From BP-191 sp035940575 (GTDB lineage Bacteria > Actinomycetota > Actinomycetes > BP-191), in contig DASZER010000046.1 in the NCBI GenBank assembly GCA_035940575.1, forward strand, positions 13,367 through 77,366: DNA of 64,000 nucleotides, written 5' to 3'. The notes under the pieces were generated by a model. The model did no database searches, had not been told where the DNA came from, and saw only the letters and a list, made by a program, of their open reading frames with translations. Of this stretch, positions 49,459 through 58,956 are shown in pieces. Positions within the stretch are counted from its first letter, which is position 1. The number at the start of each line of letters is the position of its first letter. The translations under genes and the position numbers were made by a program.

Positions 49459-50355
49459 GTGTTCGGGAAGCGCAAGCGTCGCGACGACGAGGTGACGCAC
49501 GTCCTGACGGGCGCGGCGAGTGCCGCGGCGGCGGAGGTCGAGCAGGCGCTCGAGGTGCCGCCCGACCCGACGGCGGCGGCGTTCTTCGACTGCGACAACA
49601 CCCTGATGGTCGGCGCCAGCATCTACCACTTCGCCAAGGGCCTCGTCGCGAGGAAGCTCTTCACGACCAGGGACATGGTCGGCTTCATGTGGGACCAGCT
49701 CCTGTTCCGCGTGCGGGGCACCGAGGACCGCGGCGCGATGGTGGAGGCGCGGGAGGCGGCGCTGTCGTTCGTGAAGGGCCGCGAGGTCGCGGAGATCGTC
49801 GCGTACGGCGAGGAGATCTACGACGAGCTGATGGCGGAGCGCATCTACAGCGGCACCCGGGCTCTCGCGCAGCAGCACCTCGACAACGGCCAGCGGGTCT
49901 GGATCGTCACGGCGACGCCCGTCGAGCTGGCGAGCATCATCTCCCGCCGCCTGGGGCTGACCGGCGCGCTGGGCACGGTGTCGGAGGTACGCGACGGCCG
50001 CTACACGGGCAGGCTCGTCGGCGAGCCGCTGCACGGGGCCGCGAAGGCCGAGGCGGTACGCGCGCTGGCCGAGCGCGAGGGCCTGGACCTGGCGCGCTGC
50101 ACGGCGTACAGCGACTCGGCCAACGACATCCCGATGCTGTCGACGGTCGGCCACGCCGTCGCCGTGAACCCCGACGGCGAGCTGCGCGACGTCGCCCGCG
50201 AGCGCGGCTGGGAGGTCCGCGACTTCCGGACCGGGCGCAAGGCCGCGATGATCGGCATCCCCGCCGCGGCGGGCGTCGGGGCGGTCGCGGGAGGCGTGAT
50301 GGCCGGGTTGGCGTACCGGAGGCGGCGCAACGCCGTCTACGCTGGTACGCGATGA
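49459..50355 (+). CDS. HAD-IB (SerB-like) phosphatase
   Basis: 298 aa, GTG start. The catalytic motif FFDCDNTLMVG (DXDXT) is near residue 43, with motif II VWIVTATP and motif IV YSDSANDIPML. The C-terminus has a hydrophobic stretch with Gly (IPAAAGVGAVAGGVMAGLAY) that may anchor it to the membrane. HAD-IB proteins in this bldN region of actinobacteria are phosphatases of unknown substrate. Overlaps the MetAP start (ATGA). Confidence 0.88.
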   Translation: MFGKRKRRDDEVTHVLTGAASAAAAEVEQALEVPPDPTAAAFFDCDNTLMVGASIYHFAKGLVARKLFTTRDMVGFMWDQLLFRVRGTEDRGAMVEAREAALSFVKGREVAEIVAYGEEIYDELMAERIYSGTRALAQQHLDNGQRVWIVTATPVELASIISRRLGLTGALGTVSEVRDGRYTGRLVGEPLHGAAKAEAVRALAEREGLDLARCTAYSDSANDIPMLSTVGHAVAVNPDGELRDVARERGWEVRDFRTGRKAAMIGIPAAAGVGAVAGGVMAGLAYRRRRNAVYAGTR

Positions 50356-51332
50356 CCACCACCACGCTCGCCGCGAACGACCTCTGCTGGTGTGGCAGCG
50401 GCCGGCGCTACAAGCGCTGCCACCGCCTCGCCGACCTCGACCCGGCCGCCGCCGCCGCGAAGGCGGCCGCCGCCGAGCCCGTGCGCCGGGTGAAGCCCGG
50501 CCGGCTCTCGCCGCCGCGCGAGGTGCCTGCGCACATCCCGCGCCCCGACTACGCCGTCACGGGCACCCCGGTGCGTACGCGCGCGAGCGGCAAGCCGAAG
50601 ACGCCCGACGAGATCGAGCGGATGCGCCGCGCCGGCCGTGCCGCCGCCGAGGTGCTGCAGGTCGTGGGCGCCGCCGTACGTCCCGGCATCACCACCGACG
50701 AGCTCGACGCGATCGCGCACGAGGAGTGCCTCAAGCGTGGCGGCTACCCGAGCCCGCTCAACTACAACGGCTTCCCGAAGTCGTTGTGCACCAGCGTCAA
50801 CGAGGTCATCTGCCACGGCATCCCGGACTCGTCGGTCCTCGACGACGGCGACATCGTGAACCTCGACGTCACGATCTTCCTCGACGGCGTGCACGGCGAC
50901 ACCAACGCGACGTTCCTCGTCGGCGACGTGGACGAGGAGTCGCGCAGGCTCGTCCGCGTGACGAAGGAGTGCCTCGACCGCGGCATCGCGGTCGTGCGTC
51001 CCGGCGCGCAGGTGCGCGACATCGGCAGGGCGATCCAGGACCACGCGGAGGCGAACGGCTTCGGCGTCGTGCGGGCGTTCGTGGGGCACGGCATCGGGAC
51101 GACGTTCCACGCCGACCCGCAGATCCCCCACTACTACGACCCGCGCGCCACGACGCGGCTCGAGGCGGGCATGACGTTCACGATCGAGCCGATGATCACG
51201 GCCGGCTCGTGGGAGCACCGCATGTGGGACGACGACTGGACCGCCGTCACGGCGGACCTCAAGCGCACCGCGCAGTTCGAGCACACCCTGCTCGTCACCG
51301 ACGACGGCGCCGAGATCCTCACATGCTGCTGA
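50352..51332 (+). CDS. map: Type I methionine aminopeptidase with N-terminal SEC-C zinc motif
   Basis: 326 aa, ATG overlapping the HAD stop. Residues ~11-24 are a SEC-C motif (DLCWCGSGRRYKRCH), which binds zinc and can dock to ribosomes. The peptidase domain from ~75 has the metal ligands in NLDVTIFLDGVHGDTNATF, GHGIGTTFH, FTIEPMI and FEHTLLV. It removes N-terminal Met co-translationally. Confidence 0.94.
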   Translation: MTTTTLAANDLCWCGSGRRYKRCHRLADLDPAAAAAKAAAAEPVRRVKPGRLSPPREVPAHIPRPDYAVTGTPVRTRASGKPKTPDEIERMRRAGRAAAEVLQVVGAAVRPGITTDELDAIAHEECLKRGGYPSPLNYNGFPKSLCTSVNEVICHGIPDSSVLDDGDIVNLDVTIFLDGVHGDTNATFLVGDVDEESRRLVRVTKECLDRGIAVVRPGAQVRDIGRAIQDHAEANGFGVVRAFVGHGIGTTFHADPQIPHYYDPRATTRLEAGMTFTIEPMITAGSWEHRMWDDDWTAVTADLKRTAQFEHTLLVTDDGAEILTCC

Positions 51333-51445
51333 CGCTCCTCCCGCAGGGCGACCCGGGGGCGGGGCTGCGGTCGCCGTTCGCCGCGGTCGTGGGCCTCGCG
51401 GCGTTGCTCGCGACGCTCGTCGCGCTGCTGCGGAACCGGCGTTAG
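51323..51445 (+). CDS. Possible 40-aa membrane peptide
   Basis: The ATG lies within the last codons of the aminopeptidase gene in another frame. The peptide has a single helix (AAVVGLAALLATLVALL) and a basic end (RNRR). It is convergent with the acyltransferase stop. Plausible by coupling, but without homology or a clear ribosome binding site. Confidence 0.35.
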   Translation: MLLTLLPQGDPGAGLRSPFAAVVGLAALLATLVALLRNRR

Positions 51446-52371
51446 CGCCAGACGGAGCGGCGCTGCATCAGCAGGCGGTAGAGCGTCTGCTGGATGACCT
51501 CGCGGACCTGGTCGGTGAGGTTGAACACCAGCATCGGGTCGTCGGCCGCGGCCGCGCCGAGGTGGTCGGTGTGGATCGGCTCGCCGAACTCGATGAGCCA
51601 CTTCGACGGCAGCGGGATCGCGCCGAGCGGGCCGAGCAGCGGGAACGTCGGCGTGACCGGCACGTACGGCAGCCCGAGGACCCGCGCGAGGGTCTTCATG
51701 TTGCCGATCATCGGGTAGATCTCCTCGGCCCCGACGATCGAGACGGGGATGATCGGGACGCCCGTCCGCAACGCCGCCGACACGAACCCGCCACGGCCGA
51801 AGCGCTGCAGCTTGTAGCGCTCGCTGAACGGCTTGCCGACGCCCTTGAAGCCCTCGGGCCACACGCCGACGAGCTCGCCGGAGGACAGCAGCCGCTCGGC
51901 GTCCTCGTTGCACGCGAGCGTGTGCCCGGCCTTGCGGGCCAGCGGCGCGAGGACCGGCAGCCGGAACACCAGGTCCGCGCCGAGCATCCGCAGGTGCCGG
52001 TGCGCGGGGTGCTGGTCGAGCAGCGGCAACGCCACGCCGATCGCGTCGAGCGGCACCGTCCCGGAGTGGTTGGCGACGATCAGCGCGCCGCCGGTCGAGG
52101 GGACGTTCTCCAGGCCGCGCGCCTCGACGCGGAACCACTTCTCGTACAGCGGCCGCGCGGCGGGCAGCAGCACGTGGTCGGTGAGGTCGGGGTCGAAGCC
52201 GAAGTCGTCCACCGGGTAGTCGCCGGTGATCCGCCGCCGCACGAACGCCAGCGCGCCGGCGAGGCGGCGCTCCCACTCGGGGCCCTCCTCGGCGAGCTCC
52301 GCCGGGTCGAACGGCTCCGGCTCGGGCGCGGGACCGGAGTCGCGGATCGGGATGACGCGCGCGTCAGGCAT
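51442..52371 (-). CDS. Lysophospholipid acyltransferase family protein
   Basis: 309 aa from the ATG at 52371 (GGGGAG five bases upstream). PlsC-like motifs: ALIVANHSGTVPLDAIG (the catalytic His with a downstream Asp), GVWPEGFKGVGKPFSERY (EGTR counterpart) and TGVPIIPVSIVGAEE. It acylates a glycerol-phosphate lipid or a related acceptor. Overlaps the epimerase stop. This pair is a conserved two-gene unit in actinobacteria. Confidence 0.88.
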   Translation of the reverse strand: MPDARVIPIRDSGPAPEPEPFDPAELAEEGPEWERRLAGALAFVRRRITGDYPVDDFGFDPDLTDHVLLPAARPLYEKWFRVEARGLENVPSTGGALIVANHSGTVPLDAIGVALPLLDQHPAHRHLRMLGADLVFRLPVLAPLARKAGHTLACNEDAERLLSSGELVGVWPEGFKGVGKPFSERYKLQRFGRGGFVSAALRTGVPIIPVSIVGAEEIYPMIGNMKTLARVLGLPYVPVTPTFPLLGPLGAIPLPSKWLIEFGEPIHTDHLGAAAADDPMLVFNLTDQVREVIQQTLYRLLMQRRSVWR

Positions 52372-53413
52372 GGACACTCCCCGAGGGGCTACGGCGCGAC
52401 GGCAGCCGCGACAGCACGGCCTCCTCGGCGACGGACACGACGTCCGGGTTGAGCAGGCGGTTGAGGCCGCGCGCGCGGACGAAGTCGTCGAAGGCCTCGA
52501 CGGAGGTGTAGCGCGGCACGTAGCCGAACGACTCGTGCAGCCGCGTCGTGTCGGCCACCCGCCCGTGCTCCAGGAAGCGCATCTGCTCCGGCGAGAAGTC
52601 CACGACGCCGGCGCGGCGGAACGACTGCCCCACGACGTTGACCAACGGCTCGAGGACCGGGAACGACGCCCGCCCGGCCCGCCGGATCGCCTGCGAGAGA
52701 AGGAGGACGCCCGACCCGCCGACGTTGACGATCCCCGGCTTGTCCTCCAGCGTCGCGAGCCGCAGCACCTCCAGCGCGTCGTCCTCGTGCACGAACTGGA
52801 TGCGCGGGTCGAAGCCGAACACCGTCGGCACGACGGGCAGCGAGAAGTAGCGGGTGAGCGGGGTGTCGATGCGCGGCCCGACGAAGTTCGTGAACCGCAG
52901 GATCGACAACGACACGTCCGGGCGCCGGCGACCGAAGCCGCGGACGTAGCCCTCGACCTCGACGGAGTCCTTGGCGTAGCCGGAGCGCGGGAGGTGGCGC
53001 GGCTCCATGTCCTCGGTGAACAGCGCCGGGTCCTTCGGCGACGAGCCGTAGACGGCGGTCGTGCTCTTGAGGACGAGCTTGCGGACCGACGCCGACTTCT
53101 GGCACGCGGCCAGGAGCTGCATCGTGCCGATGACGTTGATCTCCTTCATCGCCGTGCGGCCGCCGACGGTGAGCGGCGTCGCGACGACGTTGAGGTGCAC
53201 GACCGTGTCGACCTCGGACGAGGCGATGACCTTGGCGATCAGCGGGTTGCGGATGTCCGCGCGGACGAACTGCGTGCGCCCGAGGTCGCCGCGCGGCGGC
53301 ACGGTGTCGACGCCGATGACCTGCTCGATCTCGGGGTCCGCCTGCAACGCCGCCACGAGCCGCGCGCCCAGGAACCGGGACACTCCGGTGACCAGCACGC
53401 GACGCGGACGCAT
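52364..53413 (-). CDS. NAD-dependent epimerase/dehydratase (SDR)
   Basis: 349 aa. The Rossmann start is VLVTGVSRFLGARLVAAL (GXXXXXG). It has FVRADIRNP, a VLKSTTAVYGSS segment, and the SGYAKDSVE catalytic Tyr-X3-Lys. Extended SDR of unknown sugar or lipid substrate. Co-transcribed with the acyltransferase, so a lipid or glycolipid role is likely. Confidence 0.9.
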   Translation of the reverse strand: MRPRRVLVTGVSRFLGARLVAALQADPEIEQVIGVDTVPPRGDLGRTQFVRADIRNPLIAKVIASSEVDTVVHLNVVATPLTVGGRTAMKEINVIGTMQLLAACQKSASVRKLVLKSTTAVYGSSPKDPALFTEDMEPRHLPRSGYAKDSVEVEGYVRGFGRRRPDVSLSILRFTNFVGPRIDTPLTRYFSLPVVPTVFGFDPRIQFVHEDDALEVLRLATLEDKPGIVNVGGSGVLLLSQAIRRAGRASFPVLEPLVNVVGQSFRRAGVVDFSPEQMRFLEHGRVADTTRLHESFGYVPRYTSVEAFDDFVRARGLNRLLNPDVVSVAEEAVLSRLPSRRSPSGSVHA

Positions 53414-53423
53414 GCGGACGATC

Positions 53424-54056
53424 CTACGTCCGTGGCCGCAGGCCCTCGATCTGGAGGTTCAGCACGGCCTCGACCAGCGACGGCACCGGCGGCCACGGGA
53501 AGCCCGGCTCGCTGACCAGCAGCGACACCAGGCCGTGGAACGACGCCCACAGCGCGATCGACGTGGCGAGCGGGTCGGGCGTCACGCTCGCGCCCGCCTC
53601 GACCGCGCCGGCGACGGCCTCCACGAGGTGCCCGAACGCCCGTGCCCCCGCCGTCGCGCCGTCGGGCGTGAGGTCGCCGAGCTCCATCGTGCGCTCGTGC
53701 CTGGTCATGAAGATGACGCGGTAGTGCTCGGGGTGGTCGAGCCCGAACGCGACGTACGCCTCGCCCCTCGCGCGCAGCGCCGCGATGGGGTCGGGCGCGG
53801 ACGCCGCGGCCTTCTCGAGCGCCTCGTCGAACTCCGCGAACCGCTGCTCGCACACCGCCTCGATCAGCGTGTCCTTGTCGGGGAAGTGCAGGTAGATCGA
53901 AGGGGGCGTGACCCCGACGGCGTCGGCGATCATGCGGATCGAGACGGCGTTCTCGTCGCCCTTCTCGGCCAGCAGGCGACCCGCCGCGTCGAGGATCTCG
54001 GCCCGCAGCAGGTCGCCGTCGCCGCGCCTCGCGCGCGGCCTACGGGCAGGGCTCAC
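53424..54056 (-). CDS. TetR family regulator
   Basis: 210 aa, GTG start overlapping the MMPL stop. The N-terminal HTH is RAEILDAAGRLLAEKGDENAVSIRMIADAVGVTPPSIYLHFPDKDTL. The C-terminal WHG-type ligand domain contains HPEHYRVIFM and ALWASFHGLVSLLV. It very likely controls the MMPL transporter transcribed ahead of it, with an operator at 56306-56316. Confidence 0.92.
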   Translation of the reverse strand: MSPARRPRARRGDGDLLRAEILDAAGRLLAEKGDENAVSIRMIADAVGVTPPSIYLHFPDKDTLIEAVCEQRFAEFDEALEKAAASAPDPIAALRARGEAYVAFGLDHPEHYRVIFMTRHERTMELGDLTPDGATAGARAFGHLVEAVAGAVEAGASVTPDPLATSIALWASFHGLVSLLVSEPGFPWPPVPSLVEAVLNLQIEGLRPRT

Positions 54057-56269
54057 CCGGCGGGCTCCAGCTCGCGCTCGTTCTCGGTCACGGGGTCATT
54101 CTCGCTGATGCCGTAGCGGTCGTAGATCCGCCGCAGCGGCGCGGGCGCCCACCAGTTGGCCTCGCCCGCCAGCTTCATGAACGCCGGCACGAGCGCCGCG
54201 CGGATCAGCGTCGCGTCCATGACGACGGCCATCGTCAGGCCGACGCCGAACATGATCATGAACGAGATCCGCGACGTGAGCGCGAACGCCGCGAACACCA
54301 CCGCGATCAGCACCGCGGCGGCCGTGACGATGCGGCCGGTGCGCTCCAGGCCGATCGCGACCGAGGCGGCGTTGTCGCCGGTCCTGTCGTGCTCCTCCTT
54401 GATGCGCGACAGCAGGAAGACCTCGTAGTCCATCGAGAGCCCGAACGCGATGCAGAACATCAGGATCGGCATGGACGCCGTGAGCGAGCCGGTCGCGGTG
54501 AAGTCGAGCGTGTCCGAGAAGTGGCCGTCCTGGAAGATCCAGACCATCGCGCCGAACGTCGCCGTCAGCGACAGCAGGTTGAGGACGACGGCCTTGACCG
54601 GCACGAGCACCGAGCCGAACGACAGGAACAGCACGACCGCCGTCGCCAGCGCGATGATCAGCGCCGCCAGCGGGACGCGCGAGCCGATGGAGCGCTTGGA
54701 GTCCACGAGCACCGCCGACTGCCCGCCGACCATCACCTCGCCCAGCGGCGAGGGCGCCTTGCGGATCGCCTCGACGAGGCGTTCGCCCGCGTCGGACACC
54801 GGCTCGACGCCGGGCACGACGGACAGGTACGTCGCGTCGGAGGCGTAGAACCGCTGCGACACAGGCGTAGCGGGGAAGACGAGCGCGCCGCCGGCGTACG
54901 AGCCGGTGAGCGCGTCGACGCGCGCGACGCCGGGCAGCGACGACAGCGTCTTGGCGTACGACTCGATGTCGGCCTTGCGCTCGGCCGGCCTCACGCCCAG
55001 CGCGACGACGCTCGCGGCCTGCGCCTCGCGGGAGGCGTAGTCGCGGCGCAGGATCTCGCTGACCTCGCGGCTCGGCGCGTCCTTGGGCAGCACGCGGTCG
55101 TCGGGCAGGCCGAGGCGGATGCCGGTGAACGGCAGCCCGAGCACGACGAGGAGCGCGACGACGCCGAGCGCGACCGGCCACGGGCGGCGCATGACGGTGA
55201 CCGCCACGCGGTGCCACATGCCCTCGCCGACCGGCGTCACCTTGTGCCGCCACAGGACGAGCTTGTCGACGCGCGGCCCGAGCAGCGCGAGCAGCGCGGG
55301 CAGCACGAGGACCGCGCCGACGGCGGCGAGCGCGACGACCGCGATGCCGGCGTAGGCGAAAGACCGCAGGAACGCGAGCGGGAACACCAGCAGCGCGCCG
55401 AGGCTCGCGGCCACGGTCAGCGCGGAGAACGTCACGGTGCGGCCCGCCGTCAGGACGGAGCGGCGTACGGCGTCGTCGGAGGAGAGGCCGTTGCGGACCT
55501 CCTCGCGGTAGCGGTTGACGATGAACAGCGAGTAGTCGATCGCCAGGCCCAGGCCCATCGCGGTCGTGAGCGACAGCGAGTAGATCGAGACCTCGGTGAA
55601 CGACGCCACGACCCGCAGCACGAGGAACGTCCCCACGATCGCGAGCACGCCGACGGCCAGCGGCAGGAACGCCGCCACGACCGAGCCGAACACCAGGATC
55701 AGCGCGATCAGCGTGACCGGGATCGCGAGCGAGTCGGCGGTCCTCGTGTCCTCCTCGATGACGTCGTTGACGTCCTTGTAGACCGCCGAGATGCCGCCGG
55801 GGCGGACCTCGACCGAGGCGTCGGAGAACGTGTAGCGCGGGATGAGGTCCTTGGCCGCCTTGTTGACCTCGTCCTGCGTGCCTGCGATGCGCGCGAGGAC
55901 GAGCGCGGAGTCGCCCTTGGTCGAGCGCAGCGGCTGCGGCTTGCCGAGGCTCCAGTACGACCCCGCGAACGTCACGACCGGCTCGGCGCCGAGGCGGTTC
56001 GTGACGTCGAGGCCGGCCTTGGCGACCGCGCCGTCGTCGACCGTGCCGCCCTTGGCGGTGACGAGGAGCAGGAAGTTCGACTGGCCGCCGAACGCCTCCA
56101 GCGCCTTCTCGGCCTTGGTCGACTCGGCGCCCGCGTCCTCGAACCCGCCGGAGGACAGGCGGGTGGCGACCCCGCCGCCGAGCGCTCCGGCGACGATCAG
56201 CCCGACGAGGGCGAGGACGAGCACGGCGACGCGGCGGCGTACGGCGAGGTCTGCGGCGCGGACCAGCAT
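54053..56269 (-). CDS. MMPL-family RND transporter
   Basis: 738 aa from the ATG at 56269 with GGAG upstream. Twelve helices in two halves, each with a large extracytoplasmic domain. Proton-relay segments are GLGLAIDYSLFIVNRYREE and FGLSMDYEVFLLSRIKEEHD (both with the conserved Asp-Tyr). It exports lipids or drugs; the substrate is not visible. First gene of an MMPL-TetR operon. Confidence 0.93.
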   Translation of the reverse strand: MLVRAADLAVRRRVAVLVLALVGLIVAGALGGGVATRLSSGGFEDAGAESTKAEKALEAFGGQSNFLLLVTAKGGTVDDGAVAKAGLDVTNRLGAEPVVTFAGSYWSLGKPQPLRSTKGDSALVLARIAGTQDEVNKAAKDLIPRYTFSDASVEVRPGGISAVYKDVNDVIEEDTRTADSLAIPVTLIALILVFGSVVAAFLPLAVGVLAIVGTFLVLRVVASFTEVSIYSLSLTTAMGLGLAIDYSLFIVNRYREEVRNGLSSDDAVRRSVLTAGRTVTFSALTVAASLGALLVFPLAFLRSFAYAGIAVVALAAVGAVLVLPALLALLGPRVDKLVLWRHKVTPVGEGMWHRVAVTVMRRPWPVALGVVALLVVLGLPFTGIRLGLPDDRVLPKDAPSREVSEILRRDYASREAQAASVVALGVRPAERKADIESYAKTLSSLPGVARVDALTGSYAGGALVFPATPVSQRFYASDATYLSVVPGVEPVSDAGERLVEAIRKAPSPLGEVMVGGQSAVLVDSKRSIGSRVPLAALIIALATAVVLFLSFGSVLVPVKAVVLNLLSLTATFGAMVWIFQDGHFSDTLDFTATGSLTASMPILMFCIAFGLSMDYEVFLLSRIKEEHDRTGDNAASVAIGLERTGRIVTAAAVLIAVVFAAFALTSRISFMIMFGVGLTMAVVMDATLIRAALVPAFMKLAGEANWWAPAPLRRIYDRYGISENDPVTENERELEPAG

Positions 56270-56305
56270 GGGAGGCTCCGTTCGGCTGAGTGAACGCCGA
56301 TAACC

Positions 56306-56332
56306 TAGCGCCGCTAACGGAGCGGGCGTCAA
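56306..56332 (-). promoter_or_regulatory. Candidate MMPL promoter and TetR operator
   Basis: TAGCG-C-CGCTA (56306-56316) is a perfect palindrome. On the minus strand TTGACG (56332-56327) could be the -35, with TAGGTT as the -10 after a rather long 19-base spacer, so the palindrome overlaps the core promoter. Start of the MMPL gene lies 37 bases further on. Confidence 0.45.
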
Positions 56333-56406
56333 CCGCCGGGGCCTGTGATCCCGGTCACATCGCGGTGGCGGCGGTCAGGCGGCGGGTCGCGACGGCGACC
56401 GCCGGG

Positions 56407-57291
56407 TCAGACCGTCGAGGGCTGGGGCGGCGGGTCGAGGATGCCGATGCGCTCCTGCGGGTGCGGCGCGACGCGCGCGACGCGGCTGATGACGACCGGG
56501 TCGCCGCGCCTGGCCCGCAGGGTCTTGGCGGCGTGGCCGAGGTTCACCGCGATCGTGATGTGGCGGTACGAGTCCTCGCAGACCGCCGTGCGCCCCGGCG
56601 GCACCTCGCCGAACGTGTGGGTGAACGGCACCTGGAGGGTCCGCCCCTCCATCCGCAGCTCGACGGTGTCGCCGAGGTTCATGCCTGCGGCCTCGAGGTC
56701 GGCGCGCTGCATGTTGAGCGACAGGTTGCCGAAGTGGTCGACGGCGCGTACCTCGCCGTGCACGTGGTCGTCGTCGACGTCCGGCGGGCGCAGCGTCACG
56801 TGCACCAGCGACTCGACGTCGGCCTCGGTGCCGAGGTCCTCGAACGCCGTGCCCGCCGCGAGGTGCGCGGCCACCGGCGCGAAGACGTCACGCCCGTGGA
56901 ACGTCTTGGACGGGTTGCGCAGCCACAGCTCGTCGTTGTCGAGGCAGCGCGCGGCCACGGCACCGCCGAGCGCCTTCCAGGCGAGCGAGGCGACGCCGTT
57001 GTCGGGCCCGACGGTGATCGAGCCCTGCGCCGTACGGACGGCGACGCCGCGGCGCGACGTGCCGACCCCGGGGTCGACGATCGCGAGGTGGATGCCGACC
57101 GGCAGGTACTCGACCGACGACGCGAGCGTCATCGCGCCCTGCTCGACGTCCTGCGGGGCGATCTCGTGGCACACGTCGATCACGCGGGCCGCCGGAGCGA
57201 TCCGCGCGATGACGCCGTGACACACCCCGACGAACGAGTCGTCGAGCCCGTAGTCGGACAGGAAGGTGATCCAGCCGAACGCCTCGGGCAT
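56407..57291 (-). CDS. SAM hydrolase (adenosine-forming), DUF62 family
   Basis: 294 aa. N-terminal ITFLSDYGLDDSFVGVCHGVI, then LAIVDPGVGTSRRGVAV and VGPDNGVASLAWKAL, matching the DUF62/fluorinase-like fold. The C-terminal beta domain contains VDHFGNLSLNM. The family hydrolyses S-adenosylmethionine to adenosine and methionine. Its Asp/His water-activating set (SDYG, DPGVG, TFHGRD) looks intact. Confidence 0.92.
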   Translation of the reverse strand: MPEAFGWITFLSDYGLDDSFVGVCHGVIARIAPAARVIDVCHEIAPQDVEQGAMTLASSVEYLPVGIHLAIVDPGVGTSRRGVAVRTAQGSITVGPDNGVASLAWKALGGAVAARCLDNDELWLRNPSKTFHGRDVFAPVAAHLAAGTAFEDLGTEADVESLVHVTLRPPDVDDDHVHGEVRAVDHFGNLSLNMQRADLEAAGMNLGDTVELRMEGRTLQVPFTHTFGEVPPGRTAVCEDSYRHITIAVNLGHAAKTLRARRGDPVVISRVARVAPHPQERIGILDPPPQPSTV

Positions 57292-57293
57292 GG

Positions 57294-57392
57294 CTACTTC
57301 TTGTTACGCCGCTGGACGCGCGTCTTCTTCAGCAGCTTGCGGTGCTTCTTCTTCGCCATGCGCTTGCGGCGCTTCTTGATGACCGAGCCCAC
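57294..57392 (-). CDS. Small ribosomal protein bS22 (AURKAIP1/COX24 type)
   Basis: 32 aa, GTG start with GAAGG upstream. The sequence is almost wholly basic (starting MGSVIKKRRKRMAKKKH, ending RVQRRNKK), the actinobacterial 30S protein bS22. It ends two bases from the SAM hydrolase start and lies beside the HTH gene at 57443, its usual neighbour. Confidence 0.95.
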   Translation of the reverse strand: MGSVIKKRRKRMAKKKHRKLLKKTRVQRRNKK

Positions 57393-57442
57393 AGGGACAC
57401 CTTCGTCAAAGTCTTGGAGAGGACGGGCAAGGATAGCCCGGA

Positions 57443-57640
57443 TCAGCCCGCCTCGATGAACGCGGCCCTGAGGTACTCGTGGACCGCCTGCTCGGGGACG
57501 CGGAAGGACCGGCCGATCTGCACGGCCGGCAGCTCGCCGGAGTGGACCAGGCGGTACACCGTCATCTTCGAGACCCGCATCATCGACGCGACCTCGGCGA
57601 CGGTGAGGAACTTCACCTCGGACAACGGGTTGGACGCCAT
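57443..57640 (-). CDS. Excisionase/BldC-like helix-turn-helix protein
   Basis: 65 aa, ATG start. KFLTVAEVASMMRVSKMTVYRLVHSG is the HTH, then LPAVQIGRSFRVPEQAVHEYL. In Streptomyces the gene next to bS22 in the bldN neighbourhood is an HTH protein of this type (a BldD target). It is widely conserved and not phage-derived despite excisionase-like annotation. Confidence 0.9.
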   Translation of the reverse strand: MASNPLSEVKFLTVAEVASMMRVSKMTVYRLVHSGELPAVQIGRSFRVPEQAVHEYLRAAFIEAG

Positions 57641-57772
57641 CGCGAACGCTCCTGGCGCGCCCGCCCTCGCGGCTTCCCCACCACGAGTACGTGACGGCGC
57701 GTACTCCTGTGGTTATAGAGCACGCAGTGACGCCTGCGCCAGCCGCCGGATGGCGTAACGCACCACTGCGCC

Positions 57773-58936
57773 CTACGCCAGGCCGATCAGGGGGAACGCC
57801 GCCCCCACCGTGGCCGCGATCGCGCGGTCCACGTGCGTGCCCTCGCTCCCGTCCCACGGCACGTACGTCACGGGGCGGCCGTCGGACATGCGTGTCGGGC
57901 CGTGCTCCCCGCTGCGCCTGAACGCCTCGTGCTGCCACTCCTCCGGCACGTCCTCCGGCAGCGTCACGCCGGTGACCTCGGCGAGCGCGTACGTCCAGGA
58001 GCGCGGGACGACCTGCACGATCTCGTAGCCCCCGCCGCCCAGGACGACCCAGCGCCCGCCGGAGACCTCGTGCGCGAGGTCGTGCAGGAGCGCGTACGCC
58101 GCCCGCTGCCCGTCGACGGACAGCGAGAGGTGGGCGAGCGGGTCGAGCGCGTGCGTGTCGCAGCCGAGCTGCGTGACGAGGACGTCGGGCCTGTAGTGGC
58201 GCAGCAGCGGCGGCACGACGGCGCCGAACGCGCGCAGCCACTCGGCGTCGGTCGTGCCCGGCGGGAGCGCGCAGTTGACCGAGTAGCCGCGCCCCTCGCC
58301 CGTGCCGGTCTCCTCGGGGAAGCCGGTGCCGGGGAACAGGTAGCGACCGCTCTCGTGCAGGCTGACCGTGAGCACGCGCGGGTCGCCGTAGAACGCCGCC
58401 TGCACGCCGTCGCCGTGGTGCACGTCGACGTCGACGTACGCGACGCGGCGGGCCCCGGCCTGCAGCAGCCAGGCGATCGCGACGGCCGGGTCGTCGTAGA
58501 CGCAGAAGCCGCTGGCCCGGTCGCGCATGGCGTGGTGCAGGCCGCCGGCGATGTTCACGGCGTGGTCGGCGCGGCCCTCCCAGACGGCCTGCGCGGCCTC
58601 GACGGACGCGCCGGTGACGAGCGCGGCGGCCTCGTGCATCCGCGGGAACACCGGGTTGTCGCCCGAGCCGAGGCCGTAGCGCGAGCCGAGGCGGGCGAGC
58701 AGGTCGTCGGGGGCGCGGCGCACCGCGGCGATGTAGTCGCGGTCGTGCACGAGCTCGAGCGTGTCGTCGCCGCTGGCCTTGGGAGCGGCCACGGTGACGC
58801 CTGGCCGGTCGAGCACCCCGAGCTGCCGCGAGAGGGCGAGCGTGAGCTCCAGGCGCAGGGGGCGCAGCGGGTGCGTACGCCCGAAGTCGTACGTCGCCAG
58901 CACGTCGTCCCACAGGACGAGGACGGTGTCGCTCAC
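57773..58936 (-). CDS. AcuC-type histone deacetylase-like amidohydrolase
   Basis: 387 aa, GTG start. Zinc deacetylase motifs: INIAGGLHHAMRD (paired His), VAYVDVDVHHGDGVQAAFY, LFPGTGFPEETG and QLGCDTHALDPLAHL. AcuC removes acetyl groups from lysines, classically from acetyl-CoA synthetase. Length is standard. Confidence 0.93.
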   Translation of the reverse strand: MSDTVLVLWDDVLATYDFGRTHPLRPLRLELTLALSRQLGVLDRPGVTVAAPKASGDDTLELVHDRDYIAAVRRAPDDLLARLGSRYGLGSGDNPVFPRMHEAAALVTGASVEAAQAVWEGRADHAVNIAGGLHHAMRDRASGFCVYDDPAVAIAWLLQAGARRVAYVDVDVHHGDGVQAAFYGDPRVLTVSLHESGRYLFPGTGFPEETGTGEGRGYSVNCALPPGTTDAEWLRAFGAVVPPLLRHYRPDVLVTQLGCDTHALDPLAHLSLSVDGQRAAYALLHDLAHEVSGGRWVVLGGGGYEIVQVVPRSWTYALAEVTGVTLPEDVPEEWQHEAFRRSGEHGPTRMSDGRPVTYVPWDGSEGTHVDRAIAATVGAAFPLIGLA

Positions 58937-58956
58937 GCCCCCGACCGTAACCCGCG

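Noticed and set aside
57443..57640. Phage or integrative-element excisionase
   Set aside because: The HTH protein is beside bS22 in a conserved actinobacterial neighbourhood, with no integrase or att site.
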